Notes: generated by a model from the sequence alone, not told the origin. Shown: positions 34,570 through 47,759, numbered from the stretch's first letter. The stretch: 64,000 bases of DNA from Bidens hawaiensis (GCA_021521415.1 JAIQDT010003018.1:248001-312000); one strand, 5' to 3'. Numbers and translations: made by a program.

Positions 34570-35064
34570 TCTATATAACTCATTCTTCTATATACCAGTT
34601 ATAGCAATATTAAGTTAATGGTCATAACTTTTTTCGTACGTTAATAGTTTTTTTAAAAGAAATTGTATTATAAAAACGAGTATTTAATTTTCTTTTATTT
34701 GAGTATGATATTGCCATACCTTTTATTTTCCAGTTAAAAATAATATTTTACGAATATGTGTTTGTGGTTCGGTTTGATGGTTTTAAATTAAACCGTGTGC
34801 CAAGTTGTTAGTGACGGCTTTTGTCGCCGAAAATTGAAACCGGATCATTGAAAATTGAAACCTAACAAAACCAAATCATTAGCAATGGGTAGGTTCCGGT
34901 TTTATTTGTACTTCGATACTAAATTGAGTTTAAAATAAGAATTATTAATCTACCTGTACCAATAAACAGTTTCACGTTTTCAAACGGAACAATGAACACC
35001 CATAAATCTATTACGTGATTATCAATGTTGGTATTTCCCGCTATATCACACGAACACCCGTATA

Positions 35065-35065
<1 letters not shown>
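34570..35065 (+). mobile_element. Small Helitron, diverged copy
   Basis: Aligns with 35576-36153 over the CATACG...AAAACGAGTATTT and TTTGAGTATGATATTGC blocks, the GAAAATTGAAACC block and the 3' end (TTTCCCGCTATATCACACG, then ACACCCGTATAGT). The hairpin and the CTAG are both mutated. The start is placed at TCTATATA (34570 or 34587). A (TA)n run follows directly. Confidence 0.5.

Positions 35066-35113
<48 letters not shown>
35064..35113. repeat. (TA)n microsatellite
   Basis: About 24 TA units immediately 3' of the diverged Helitron copy. Confidence 0.95.
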
Positions 35114-35114
<1 letters not shown>

Positions 35115-35575
35115 AAGAAAACATATCCTTGTCAATCCACTTTCAACTTTTGTGTTAGGTACCAAATTGTGTCAATTTATTTACTTTCGTACATTTGTGA
35201 TCAACCAGAAAAATGCCTTTCTTGCATTTTAAGTAATTATATTTTGTGTTATATTATTTCTAATTTAATAAGAAATAATTACAGTATAACAATTTTCTCA
35301 TGTATTGAATTTCGTTGATATCAACTTTTTTTTGAACGACTAAATGTTACACTTTACATGGATTAAACCCTTGAGTTCTTGACCTTTCGTTTCCCCCCAA
35401 ACCACCTGATACCACCTATCACGAGTGTAGCTTATATACAAACTATGTGTGCATACACATGAGGAGAGATCAGAAAAAAATATATTTCAGAAATGATAAC
35501 AAGTAGCAATAGCAGATTAATTGGGCTAGCATGGAATGATGTTGGGCTTGGATTGGAGCAGCCGGTATCTGATTA

Positions 35576-36153
35576 TCTATACTATATATAATGTATGAGT
35601 GATGAGCAAATTAAGACACTTGAGTTTTAAGTAATTTACTACATAATTAACAAATGATACAAGTTACATAGCATGTTGAGGAGGGACAAAATAGTCTATT
35701 AGACAATAAACTTTATTTCCTTAAACATAGTTACAATCTTAACCCCTAAACTTTAATTAGCTTTTGTAAATTTTAGTATTAGTTACAACATTAGCCATTT
35801 AACTTTTAACTATATATTATTTTTAATTTCATATTTAACCAACTTACACCCAGGACTTTTAAACGGTTATAATTTTTTCATACGCTATTATTTTTTAAAA
35901 AATCTGGCACCATAAAAACGAGTATTTTATTTTCTTTAATTTGAGTATGATATTGCTTTAGTTTTTTGTTTGTTAAAAAAAAATAACATTTAATAGCGGT
36001 GTTTGCGATCTGGTTTCGATGGTTTTTAAATTAAACCATTAGTAACGGTTTTTGGTTATCGAAAACCAAAACAGAATCGTTAAAAATTGAAACCAAACCA
36101 TTATCAACATCAACGGTATGTGTTCCCGCTGCATCGCGCGGGCACCCGTCTAG
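35576..36153 (+). mobile_element. Small non-autonomous Helitron, well-preserved ends
   Basis: 578 bp. It starts TCTATACTATATATAATG after an A and ends with the hairpin CCCGC-TGCATC-GCGGG, then CACCCGT, CTAG and T. Insertion between A and T, TC at the 5' end, and hairpin plus CTAG at the 3' end are the standard plant Helitron features. It encodes nothing. A sister copy lies 0.5 kb upstream. Confidence 0.65.
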
Positions 36154-38560
36154 TTGTACATGATTTGTACATAAAAATACATAGTTAACATGCACATTAA
36201 AACCTCGCTTAGTCGCTCTAGACATTTTATTAGAAAATTCACTTGAACCGATACTCAGTTAGTTCTTATTGAATTTTATAGGTTTTAGGAGGCAACAAGT
36301 TAAAGTAATACGAAACAAATTTTTGTTGGAACAAATCGCTAATTTGCTTGATAAGTAAAATGGCTGACTTCCAATTAAAAGCATCCTGATGCCACAAATA
36401 AAAAAAAAATTAACTTGTAGACTTTGCAATAGCCAATAACTCTGAGAAGCCATAATTAGAGGTCTACAAAATCGTTTTTATACAACCCGAACCAGTTTTA
36501 AAACCGAACCGGTTAGGTTTTTGAATACTCCAAATCGGTTACTGGTTCAGTGTAGAAACCGATTTAAGCATAGAAGTAGCCAAACTGATCCAGACCGGTT
36601 CGAGACGGTTTTATTGAAAAATACCCAAACCGTTATACGAACCAGTTTGGTTCGGTTTGGGAACCGGTTTGGTAGAAACCGATTTGAGAAAAGAACTTGT
36701 TTGGTTTTCGGTTAACCGGTTCTGGTATTTCTTAACACCTCTGGGCTATAGCCATAATCAAGGATTAAAGAAAAAGAATAATGTCACAACTCAATTCATA
36801 AAAATTAAAAAAGTGGGTGGACCGAATTAAAGAAATGGTCTTGTGGCCTTGTGAGTTATTATTTGGGCTTCAAAAGGGAAATAATATGTTGGGCTTCTTT
36901 TTCGTAATTAGGCTTATGAGCAACCAAACAAGGATCGAGTCGTCGAGATATATCATTTTGGTGGAATTCGAAGGTCAGCCGTTACGTTGTAAATCGATAA
37001 AAAGGTGGGAAAAGAAGTCAACATCATCGAAGAAAAGTAAACAAGCTGGCAGATAGGTCAAAAAGTGAGGCAGTCTAAAAGAACCAGCAACCTAGCTCAT
37101 GAATTAATTTGTGCTACTAGGCACGCATGCCAATTCATATAAGTGCCGAACTATTTGTACATCTTTTCCGGTGTTTTAATGAATGTCGGAATGCAATGGA
37201 CTAGAAAATAGAATGAACAACGGAATGAAACGTATCATTACCATTTCATTTTTCTTTTGATTAACCTTTGGGAATGTAATGATTCGTTACTTCATTTTGT
37301 CATTTTGTCTAGCATGCAAGAAATAAACAAAGGAAGAATTACAAATAACAAAACAATTTCTGTCTCAAAGTAAATAAATTTGCTAAAATAAGAAATTTGT
37401 GATGGCGGTGGTCGTAATGGCAACGCTTTGGTGGCGATCGTGACGATAGTGCTAGTGGTGGCCGCAACGGTGGTGGTGTGGGAGGTGGAGCCGTGACGAT
37501 GGTCAAGTGGTGGTGGCGGCGGTGATGTCGAGAAAGTAGGGCGAACTAAGGAAACGGAATAAAAAAATATTTAAGGCGTGTGGATGGAATGGTTTGAATG
37601 TGTTTAGAGGGTACTCCTGTCGAGTGTCGGGCCTCCTTTTACATTACGTGCTTTCAAAAATCTCGATATAAATGGTTGGTGCTTTCAAAAAGCTCGATAT
37701 AACTGGTTGGAGGTTCTAACTCATGAGTATATAGTAATTGGTTAACTTGTTAGTTTTTAAAACAAATAAAAATGTACAACAAATTAAAAAAAAAAAAATA
37801 CTTAACCAACCCTTGACGATGATTGAGTGTTCTAAACGATCCCGAAGAACTTGGACTTCTATTTCTCCATGTCCAAAACGTACACAAAAAATGACTTATA
37901 AATAATAAACTCATTATTAAATTATTATCTGCATTTATATATTATATCTATTCCATTTAGACATGCTATGCTATGTTGGTTTTTGTCATGATAAATTAAT
38001 ATTCATCACCAATGCTAAATGCATAATTTTCATTGCAAGAGCAAATTTCATTAAGAAGCGGGCCAAAAATGCGCAAATGCTAGGGGTGTGTATGGTTTGG
38101 TTTGATTATTAGCCTCAAACAAATTAACCATTGGTTTTCGTTCAGTTCGGTCAATTTAGGTTATTAACCAAAGTCAAAATTTGGTTAAATTTTTGCTTTC
38201 TATACATGGAATGAATGAATAAATATATGAAATTAAGTTAAAACTACATGAAATGAAAATATAAATACATGAAATGAAGATGTATAAATATATGAAATTT
38301 AGGTATAATTACATAAAATGATGGTATAAGTACATGAAATGGATGTATAAAAGCTAGAAATATGAATGGTTTGGTTCAGTTAAGTTGGTTCGGTTTCCTT
38401 TGCTTAAAATTAGACCCCCGGCTGCTTCTAATGAGACCCTAAACCAAAATCAATAATTATAAAAAATAATAAACAGTTGAAAGAAAAAAGAAGAAAAAAC
38501 GCCGATCAATATAAAGTGCGAAAGTTACTGAAATCTTACTTATGATCCACAATGTCTAAA
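36154..38560. other. Intergenic repeats, no gene seen
   Basis: Holds a degenerate tract of GGTT/AACCGG motifs (36480-36725), a GGTGGTGGC-rich trinucleotide tract (37395-37530) and a degenerate repeat of TACATGAAATGAA units of about 24 bp (38210-38352). No convincing reading frame. Confidence 0.45.
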
Positions 38561-39760
38561 AAAAAGACTTACTGGATTGATGATAATAGCTATCGAGAGT
38601 GAAATCTTAGATAATTGACTTGATGTCGAAGACTCACTCAAAAATAAACCGATTACAACTAGTTAGATAGCGGTAAGCGGGTATCGAACATAGGGAGTTT
38701 GTGGAAAATGCGTTACTGAGTAGCTATAAAATTTAACTATATTAAACTAAGTGCAAAAGTAAATTCAAAGATTTGGTTGTTTTGATTAACGAAAAGAACT
38801 GAAACAGATAAACGAATTTTAAGCAATATGAGAAAATATGTCATCCCTTGGTTTCAGGTTTCCATGAATGTTACAGTTGATGTTTAAACTGAGTTCGTGT
38901 TTATGTAAACGATTACGATAATTGAAGATCAAGTACTTTATTATATAACGCAAGGTAATCACTCAAAAACCAATTAGTTTATCCAACCCTAAATCCCTCC
39001 CGATTAATCTCGATTACTTAAAGCACCAAGAACTGACGGTTTAGAACAGAAAATCGATAAACTAACAATCTATCAACCAATACACAAACACCATAATAAC
39101 GAAATCAATAAGATCAAATATTATCTCAGAAATTGTCTAAACATTCAACCAAACAAACATCGCAAACCTTACAATCCTAGGGAAAACATGAAGGAGTTTA
39201 GCCGAGCATGATTTGGGTCACCATCCCTTCGATTATAATAGTCATACGAATTAAAAACAAGTGTTTTATGAATACCACACCCACAATTGATCAATTGTCT
39301 CCAAAAATCGCCCTTAGGTTGTCTCTAGATGAAAAGATATGATACTAATCTGAAAAGCCGTCCAAAATACAAGTCAATATGGCAGTTATAAAGTGCAGCG
39401 TCGCGCCCACCGTAAGCTACGGTGGGGGCTTCCAAAAGCTCTACGGTGGTTATCAACTGCCTTACGACAGTCTTTTTACTCCAGCACCCACCGTAGTTTA
39501 CGGTGGCTACCGTAAGCTACGGTGGCTTCAAATTTGTTTCATCTTGTTTTCTCCATAACTTCTTCGTTCCAAGTCCGTTTTCTTCACCGTTTTCGCCCAC
39601 GTTCTCGTAATTTCATCTTCTATCTTCTCATACCAGCCATTATACGAGTAAACATAGTTATCTAATTCAACAGGATAAATCGATTAAACGCATGAATATT
39701 AACGAACTTAAACCACTTAAGGGTTGTCCCATGGACCACCCGTCAATAATATAAACTGCA
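38560..39760. repeat. Noncoding repeat of unclear class with CCACCGTA palindromes
   Basis: The text (TAGCGGTAAGCGGGTATCGA followed by ATGTCATCCCTTGG) resembles noncoding leader or LTR-proximal sequence of large plant gypsy elements. At 39408-39530 there are three near-palindromes of the form CCACCGTAAGCTACGGTGG. No protein is visible and I found no boundaries. Confidence 0.35.
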
Positions 39761-40211
39761 ATGAGGTGATCAAAAAATTTGGTGTCAGCCTATTAAACAT
39801 GTTAGGAGACCTTCATGGATCATCGGTTATTCGTTAACTATTGTTGTATTTAATTTATTACTATAGTTTTGCTACATTTAATGTTTTCACGCTAATGTCG
39901 TTTAAAAAATAGCTTATATATTTCGAAACTCATTAGGGCCTACACGCCTTTTTAATTTGACTCGACCAAGGTATATAAATTCTCGGAGACACCCCAACAA
40001 CTGCATTCGGTTAAATGCACCTTCTGTATAAGGAAAATTGGACCGGTCAATCATTTGCTCTTACTATATATGTCCACTAGGTTAGTGACACGTGTATCAC
40101 ACAAACGGAAATTAATAAATTCGTCAGGGAAAGGTATACATATATGATTGTTTATTCGAATATATATATAATCATGAATTTATGTGTAAAGATTTTATGT
40201 AAATATTATGT

Positions 40212-40249
<38 letters not shown>

Positions 40250-41569
40250 TAATTAGAATAAATTTTATGAATAGAAAGTTATGAGAATTGTAAGTTCACT
40301 ATTTGACAATTTAACGTATTTGGTTGTAAATTTATTATTAGGTGTATCAGACTAGAATATCGCATAATTGTTACACGTAAACATTTGTATGAGCAATTAA
40401 AATATTATATTGAAAAACATTGAGTTACAAAATATAGTGAAATCATATAGCATAATAAAAGTTATGGGTTGGGTAATATATGAAATTGCATTTTACATAA
40501 ATATATGAAAACCAGTATGTTTAATAATATTTTGTTGAAAAGCTTGAAAATGAAGGAATAGTTTATCAATGTCGATTGTCTTATATGGTGAAATGACTTT
40601 TAAAATACCTAATTAAATACTTGTTAAAATTGGTAATAATCTATGTGACATCCTATGCGGACATGCTAGATAGGTGTCATGTGTCCACATAATTTTGTTT
40701 TAATAGTATAGTAAGTTTTTTTTAAAAAAAAGTATTTGGAGAGGTTTGTTAATGTGAACCTGATGGGATTTAACACGTTTAATTCTTTAACCATCAACGG
40801 ATCCTTCAAATGGACTACTGGCTAAATTTATTACATCGGGATATACTTGTCTTTCGATCGGAAAAAACCCTCACATATGGCCAACGCTCGCCAACATTCG
40901 TCCGAAAGCACAACAATGCGGTGCGATAAAACTCGTTCAGTTCATGGATCCAAGTAATGAATGCTGCCACCTACTCGCTTAGTCTCCCATCAACACTATG
41001 TACCACCGAAACTAAATGCTGGGAGCATGGATCGAACATGAGTCATATGAAACACCAAGTCCCTCCCTTAACATTCTGTCACGAACTCATTGGCATTTCA
41101 TAGGTTTAGTGATACTTAGTTGTTAAAAAAGACTATTGATGATATGTATTTTAGAGGTGAAGATTGTTGATTGGTGGGGTGATGATTGGGTGGATAATAA
41201 TTGGTGGAGGTGTTTTTATGTTTTGTTATTAATAAAAATATAATAATAAAATAATAATGGGAAAATGATTGAAAGTGTGGTTACCCGCTACACACATTAC
41301 GTCCATAATACCCATAGGGTGACATGTCGTCACATGGCGCACAACGCCCCCGTAAGGGCGTTATCCACTACACAAGTCGTAACACCTTATTTTTGTGTGT
41401 CGTTCTTGTTTAATGATATTTGGTTGTTAAATTTTTATGTACTTTAATTTTGGGAAAAAATCTCAATATGTCACATATATAGAAAGAGATTCTAATTATA
41501 TCCACCTAAATTCTAAATTCCACACTTTTCTCGGAGCTAAGCCATCGGCGACGCCTTGTTTAAAAATCG
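39760..41569. other. Intergenic DNA with a long poly(T) run
   Basis: A T-run of about 37 bases lies at 40212-40248. No coding signal is seen. The poly(T) may be an old minus-strand retroposon tail, but there is no recognisable body next to it. Confidence 0.45.
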
Positions 41570-42958
41570 TCGCCAATCAGTGGCGGATCTAGACTCGAAA
41601 CCGAGTCGTAGCGTTTAAAAAATTATTTTTCCCCTTATTTAATACAATGTTAAAAAACAAATATAAAAAACACGACAGCAAATAAATTTAAAGGGTTAAC
41701 GAACCAACAATGGCGGATCTAGCTTGGGCTGTAAATATCTCCTCTTCGGTTTTTGATAGCTTGAAACCGAGCCATTACATCTTCGTCATTTACTTTATCA
41801 AACGTTTCTCTTTCGACAGCACAAACTAAAGCATTGTTCAAATACTCATTATCTATTCGATTGCGCAAATCCGTCTTGATAAGCTTCATTTTAGAGAAAC
41901 ATCTGTCAATGGTTGCAGTTGCAACCGGTAAACCAATGCTAGCTTTAATATTCGATAAACCAAAGGAAAAGTTGTGTGTTTTCTGGTTTCCACCATTACA
42001 CGAACAATATCACCCATTCCACCCAGTTTTGCAAATTTAGCATATTCCTTTAAAGTGTAACAAAAGGTCGTAGGATCACCCAAAATACACCCTCTTTCTT
42101 CGTTAGTAAAATCATTCAGATACATCTCTGAAAAAGCCACTATCATAGATATGTCAAACTTGGAAAACGGATCTCAAGGATTTAAACCCGACATATTCTC
42201 TAACAAACTAGTTGAGACCTTACTAAATCTATTTTCAAGTTCTTGAATTTGCATATCCAAGACCGTGTTAAAAACTTCAACCTCAAAATGATGTCGATTA
42301 GTAATGACATACTTCCGGTTTCTTTGATTACCATAACTTTCCTCCATATCTAACATCTTAATCTTGTTTTTTTCACAAAAAGATGTAACTTTTGTCAACA
42401 TCTTGCCAACATCGTCCAAGTGTATATAAAACACAAATTCAAGAGTCTTAAAATATGATAGAATACCTTTCGCATTATATTTTTGTTGCACACTATCTCC
42501 ATCTAATTTAATAAATTGAAATACCTCAACAACTTCCGGGAATAATTTTACGAAATTTGTGATTGTTCTATGATGAGAACCCCATCGCATGTCTCCGGTT
42601 CATGCAAAGGAAACCACTTGATATAATCCTTTTCCTGTTTTAATCTCACCAAAAAGAATTTCATTTTTCACCCTATCTTTTTAACCCCAACATCATATAT
42701 TTTCTTTTACAAGAAGCACCAGCCGTATTAACAACCATGCCAAGAGATTCATAAAATTCTTTAACACCGGTATGAGTTTTTTTGTTTGGGCTTTGGCTTT
42801 TGATTGGGTTTATAACATAGATTAGTTGGGCTTAAAATCTTAGCGGTGACGTTATTTTTTCCAGCGGTAACGAAACACGAAAATCGGCCATTTTTTTTGC
42901 ACTACCGGTAAAAAATTGAGACGGCTCAACTTAATGTATGTCCGCCACTGTCGCCAAT
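41570..42958 (-). mobile_element. hAT transposon with 8-bp target duplication
   Basis: The element spans 41578-42950. Its ends are CAGTGGCGGATCTAG and, inverted, ATGTCCGCCACTG. TCGCCAAT is duplicated exactly at 41570-41577 and 42951-42958. The ends match those of the hAT element at 14584-30060. It carries a decayed transposase on the minus strand. The target is a local degenerate repeat with GCCAATGGCATG and AACATAACTCGT units (42952-43040). Confidence 0.9.
41715..42600 (-). pseudogene. hAT transposase (ZMYM1-like), C-terminal part, broken
   Basis: Minus-strand pieces, in order: MRWGSHHRTITNFVKLFPEV at 42590, NRHHFEVEVFNTVLDMQIQE, then after an in-frame TGA at about 42174, SMIVAFSEMYLNDF and VMVETRKHTTFPLVYRILKL. 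After a one-base frame change near 41920 come KMKLIKTDLRNRI and MARFQAIKNRR. This is the C-terminal half of the plant TTF/ZMYM1-like hAT transposases, including the dimerisation region. The zinc finger, DUF4371 and most of the catalytic core are missing. It cannot be active. Confidence 0.8.
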
Positions 42959-42959
42959 G

Positions 42960-44700
42960 GCATGTTTTCAAACATAACTCGTTGCCGACAGCATGTTTTC
43001 AAACATAACTTGTAGCCAATGGCATGTATCCAAACAATAGATACTAAAAAAGTACAATAACATTAAAATTCAAAATATGAAGTTAGACTCGGTCTTAAGC
43101 ACGTTTAAATCAAAAGTACGAACCATGTTCGAAGTTGGAGTTGTGGAGCATGTTCCATGATCACTAAATTTGTCTACATTGGTAGGTGGATTAACTTTTC
43201 GGACTTTCGGAGGATGGGAGACTTTTGATGGAACTTTTCCGTTGGCGAGGGGTTATGATTGGAAGCATGCCGTCGACGACGCATTATGTTTGGAAACATG
43301 CCATATTTTGAAAATTTCCCTAATTTTTTTTTGACTACCAATTTTCTTTTTCTACCTTACACTGCATTCTCGGGTTTAAAATACAAGAAAAAAAATGATA
43401 AGATTGGAGAGAGGAAGAAAGGAAAAGAAATTATATACTTAAAAGGAATTCTCGAGTTAAAATAAAATAAAAGAAAAGAAAGTGTTAATTACATTATTGA
43501 GTTAGATCGGATGGAAATGATAAGGAAAAAAAATAGTAACTTTACAATTATGTCATCATAGAAACATGAAAAAGAGAATTGGGATAAGATAAATTAGTAA
43601 TATTGTAATGAGTTATGAATTTTCCTTCACAATCATGCCATATTTGGCAGGAAAGTTTTGAATGAAAAAAGGATTAAGTTTTCTTTCTATTCTGTTTCTT
43701 TTCTTTTTAATGAAAAAACTCAAGGATAAAAAAAGAATTTTTTTTTTCTTTTTCAATTCTTTAAATAAAAAGCTCCAGAATGCAATGTTATTGTTTTATG
43801 TTTATGCCTCAAGTGAGACTTGAATTCACAACCATTTGATTGAAGCCTATACATCTTTACCACTAGATCAAGATAGTGGTTGTATCCCTTAATTTTGTAT
43901 TAATGTATAGTCTTTATCTGAAAAACCTTTAATTCCTATAATATTTGGCTATTTGCTGATAATAACCCTTTAAAAAAACTATGATTGAAAAGTTAACTGC
44001 AATCAAATCGTGAATATGAATACTTATAATGTCGGGTGATTGTCGTGGAAGAAAGGCATGTGATGTGGGTAGAGTGCACAATAAAGTGAAACACACTCAT
44101 AAGAATCATGCAATTTTTATTTCATTTTTCACACTTTTTACTTTTAATCACTAAAATCACTACGCCATCATTTTCAATCGTATAATGTTTCTGATTCCAC
44201 CGTTAACTACCCTCCGACAATCATGTACGTGGTCATTCATATTTCACAACTCACCACCACGTATTCTTTGGACCATTTTAATAGGAATAGTAAATAGTTA
44301 TTTTTACTAGCTTTGTTTATTGTTGAATGAAAATGTAGGGTTATCACTTTATTACACGGACATGTTAACACGACACGGCACGGGTTATAATAGGTTTGAG
44401 TTTGAGCTTAACAAGTTTCGTTTCTTAAACATGTCGACATGTTAAAATGTGTAACCTAACAGGTTAAAGACATGTTAACTTGTTTGTAACCTGTGTAGAT
44501 TTCTAATTAAAAAAAATAAATAAATATACACCCTTAAAGTCCAAAACATAAAGACAAACTTATATACGATATTCACTCAAGTCCGTCAGAACACGCTATT
44601 GTATTTTGAATTGATATTATGATTTACTTTTATGGTTTCGTTGTTTCAAGTATGTTATGGATTTGTTATTTTTTTTGTTTCATATATGTTAAGTATTGTA
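42960..44700. other. Intergenic DNA with a tRNA-like stretch
   Basis: At 43805-43880 the minus strand reads TCTAGTGGTAAAGATG and then GTGAATTCAAGTCTCACTTG, like tRNA A and B boxes without a closing acceptor stem. Near 44360-44480 there is a tract with ACATGTTAAC and ACACGACACGGCACGGG. No gene. Confidence 0.4.
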
Positions 44701-44725
44701 ATTTTTTGTTTAAACATGTTATAGG

Positions 44726-44959
44726 TTATGTATTAATTAAGACTTTTATTCTTGTTTTGAAATATCCTCGTACCTTCCTAGTTGGTTTGATTTTTCTGAG
44801 CATGCTTTTACTTGCAAAATATAATGGGTCTTCTACTCTCATTGTCATTGATTCTAACTTTTCTCTGGCTTCAACATCCCCGGGTTCGTTTCCCGTGAAT
44901 AACAAGTATGGGTGATCAACATCTTCAAAATCCTCATAATCATCGTCATATCCAACCAT
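44726..44959 (-). pseudogene. Unrecognised ORF, probably part of a gypsy remnant
   Basis: A 77-residue minus-strand frame rich in Asp/Glu (MVGYDDDYEDFEDVDHPYLL, then TGNEPGDVEAREKLES). I do not recognise a domain. It lies downstream of, and on the same strand as, the gag fragment at 45645-45974, so it may belong to the same element. Confidence 0.3.
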
Positions 44960-45644
44960 CCTAAGTGATTAAAATAAAAACAAGTCAAGATAATGAAAAA
45001 AAAAAATGAAAACATGTCCAGAGTCAAGGCACGGCCGTGCTTTGCAAAACACGACCGATGCTGATGTGGGTGATTCCTTGGTTGACCACGGCTGTTCGGG
45101 GTAAAACACGGCCCGTGTGTTTCACGAACTTGAAGTTCTTAAGACTCAAACATGTGTATTAACCCGGTTTCTCAAACTTATCAATTGGGTTCAGACTTGG
45201 GTCGGTCAATTGGGTGAAACCCGAGCTGAACCGAAAATCAACCAAATGGACCAAAAATCGTGTTTAAACTTGTTTATATCAACTTTACAAACCAAATCCT
45301 TTTACAAATCATTCAAACAAGTTTAGACATGTTAAATCGTCCTAATCCAACCCGAATTTGGTGGAAAGTTGAATCTAGGGTACGGATTATACCTGAATTG
45401 AGTTTGAAGTGGGTAGAACCGAGCCGTAGAGTGAAATTTAAATGATTAAATTGACATACATTTACGACTAAAAGAAGATATTGACGGAATGGGGTGGAAA
45501 TCGGATGAAAATCGCCTTAGGTTTTGAGTATAGTGGTTAAAAGTGAAAAGGATGGATGATTTCAAGATAAAGCCTATCAGGAGGACCCGACACGGCCGTG
45601 GTCAGCTTGGCACGACAGTGCTGACCTGGTCTGATATCGTTTTT

Positions 45645-45974
45645 TCATTTTTTACCTATTTTTTCAAACTCTGGACTCGTTTCATGATCGTAATGGACTG
45701 AAAGAGTTAGGTATGTCAATTTTAAAAACATAGAGAATGAAATTTTATTGATAGAAAAGAGTTTAAGTCTAGCTTGATCTTCGGAGCAATGTTGAATTTT
45801 GAAAGTTCCACAACGAAGGCCATGAAATTGGAAATAATTTTCAATCATATGAATGATGCTAGATTTAATTTCAAAGTTTTGAAGTATTTTAGGTAGTGCA
45901 ACGCTATTGCCATAGTCGTCGAGTGTCGGCTTGCCATATTGGGTTATGTTTATTTCTGCCATCATAGGTTCCAC
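45645..45974 (-). pseudogene. Ty3/gypsy gag fragment
   Basis: The minus-strand frame MEPMMAEINITQYGKPTLDD, YGNS, IIHMIENYFQFHGL and SEDQARLKLF resembles the start of the retrotransposon gag domain of plant Athila/Tat-type gypsy elements. An internal stretch is missing between FHGL and CGTFK relative to the usual domain, and the frame is lost before the core is complete. CACGGCCGTG palindromes occur near 45030 and 45590, a motif often seen in noncoding parts of large plant gypsy elements. Confidence 0.55.
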
Positions 45975-46139
45975 TTGGTTTTCTTCGGTTCGTGTACCTT
46001 CCTCTGGTTCGTCCTTAACTTCTTAGGTTGCTTTTTGTGCCCGAGTAGGTGTTCTTCGGTGAAAGTAGCATTTGGGTTCATAAAGTGTTGAAATGAGGTC
46101 GGGAGTAGATGTTGAGGACATGCACTACTTAGGGAAGTA

Positions 46140-47755
46140 AAGAGATTTAAAGGCGCAACTAAAACTAAGCTAAAGTAGGCAATTTATAAACTAAAAATAT
46201 AAAACTAAAACTAAAACTAAAACTAAAAATGAAAATAAAGAAGATTGAAAAATATTTTGTTCATTTTGATAGATTCTTATGTATATATACACTATAAACA
46301 AGGTTTAATAAATAGTTGAAAGATGTTAATTTTTCAAAGTTTTACTTTACCCAATGTCTAGTTTTAAATTTATAAACATGATTATTATCTTAACTAAACC
46401 ACACACAAATTGGCAAGTGTACCTATCATTTATGTAGAATAGTATATGTAAGAACTAAGTATCGATCCACAGACTCACTTGTTTGATTTTTACTACTAAA
46501 TTGTTATATTTATTTCAACCGAAAGTGAATATCCTATTGATTTGGGTTTGACAAGTAAGTTTTAAAAGAAAATTAAAGATATAAGTTAAAAGACTATTTT
46601 TTGGGGTTTTATATTTTTAGATAGAAAATCAAGGATATTGTGTATCATCTTGGTTTAACAATTAATGAGTAAACATGTGATATGAGCTTGTATGATGATT
46701 AAATGTGGGAATAACACATTATTTCTAAGTCATGTTATTCCATGTTAATTAAAGAAAGAGATATGCATAACTTCATGATCTCCACTAAAACATCATTTTA
46801 TGTAAGCAAGTGGTTTATGATAAATATTTATAAGATAACTCACTTTAAAAATGAGACAATCCCTTAAGTTATTAAGTGAATTGCTCTTGATATTTTTGTA
46901 AAATTACCTTTGTGTTATACATAAAATACCAATTAAGATTAGTTTAGTTGAGTTGTAAAGAATTAACCTTGAATTACCAACTATTAATCCACACAATTCT
47001 TGAACAATTATAGAACTCGTGTGCTAAGCACCCAAGAGTTGTTTAAATAGGTTGTGTTGCATACTCACTTAACGAGTATTAACCAATTTTAATGGATGAA
47101 TATCAATAATCTGTTTTCACAAACATTGTCAATAGTTCCCCTTTTAAAATGATTAATTACTAATAATACTTCACTAGGTCCATGAAAATATTAGGATTTA
47201 CGTTTTTTCCCCAACTAAGCCCTTACAAGAATGGAAGTTCCACGACTTATCATCAAGCTTGGAACTTGGCAGCTCTTTTAAAAATTCTTAATTTATTAAC
47301 CAAGCCTTTACAAGAGTGGCAGTTCCCCGATTTATAGTTAAGCTCGAAACTTGGTGTCTATTATAAGGTTCGCCAAGGCCTCACTAGACAAGAAATTTCT
47401 TGTCTTATCGTCAAGCTTGAAACTTGGGGTACATTTCAAGAGTATTTTAACATTCCTCATCAAGTGATAATTGCAGCATAACCATTACTTATCAAAACGA
47501 TCACATATTAACTATCATTATTAAACTTTAATTAAGATTCATTATAAACCAAGATGTAACTATGAAAGTTTAGCCAAAATAAACATAATGCTGACCATCA
47601 AAGTAATAGATACAAAAATGATCGAACTGAAACAATCTAACCAATTTGGATGACTAATCTTTGATGCTAATGACTTCTTCCAAGAGCTTCCCTTATTAAT
47701 GGTGCTGAAAATAAGTGGTTGAAGTGGAGTAAATTAGGTTTGAAGGTGTTTTGAA
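46140..47755. repeat. Noncoding repeat upstream of the gag fragment
   Basis: The text around 46400-46490 (GGCAAGTGTACCTATC, ATCGATCCACAGACTCAC) resembles noncoding sequence of large plant LTR elements and partly parallels 38560-38700. At 47210-47430 three degenerate copies of an ACAAGARTGGAAGTTCC / CAAGCTTGGAACTTGG block are spaced about 95 bp apart. No protein seen. Confidence 0.35.
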
Positions 47756-47759
47756 TGTG

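Noticed and set aside
35041..35113. Possible CRISPR-like or satellite array
   Set aside because: It is a plain (TA)n run; no spaced repeats occur anywhere in the window, and the sequence is eukaryotic.
36521..37056. Two frames of 64 and 79 codons
   Set aside because: The first is read from a degenerate AACCGG repeat; the second has no domain and no support.
37130..37610. Possible MITE with GGAATG/CATTCC ends
   Set aside because: GGAATGCAATGG-like and ATTCCAT-like motifs are present, but I could not pair inverted ends or find a duplication.
41260..41400. Possible second PIF-like element (TTACCCGCTACAC / GTTATCCACTACAC)
   Set aside because: The two motifs are in the same orientation, not inverted, and no duplication was found.
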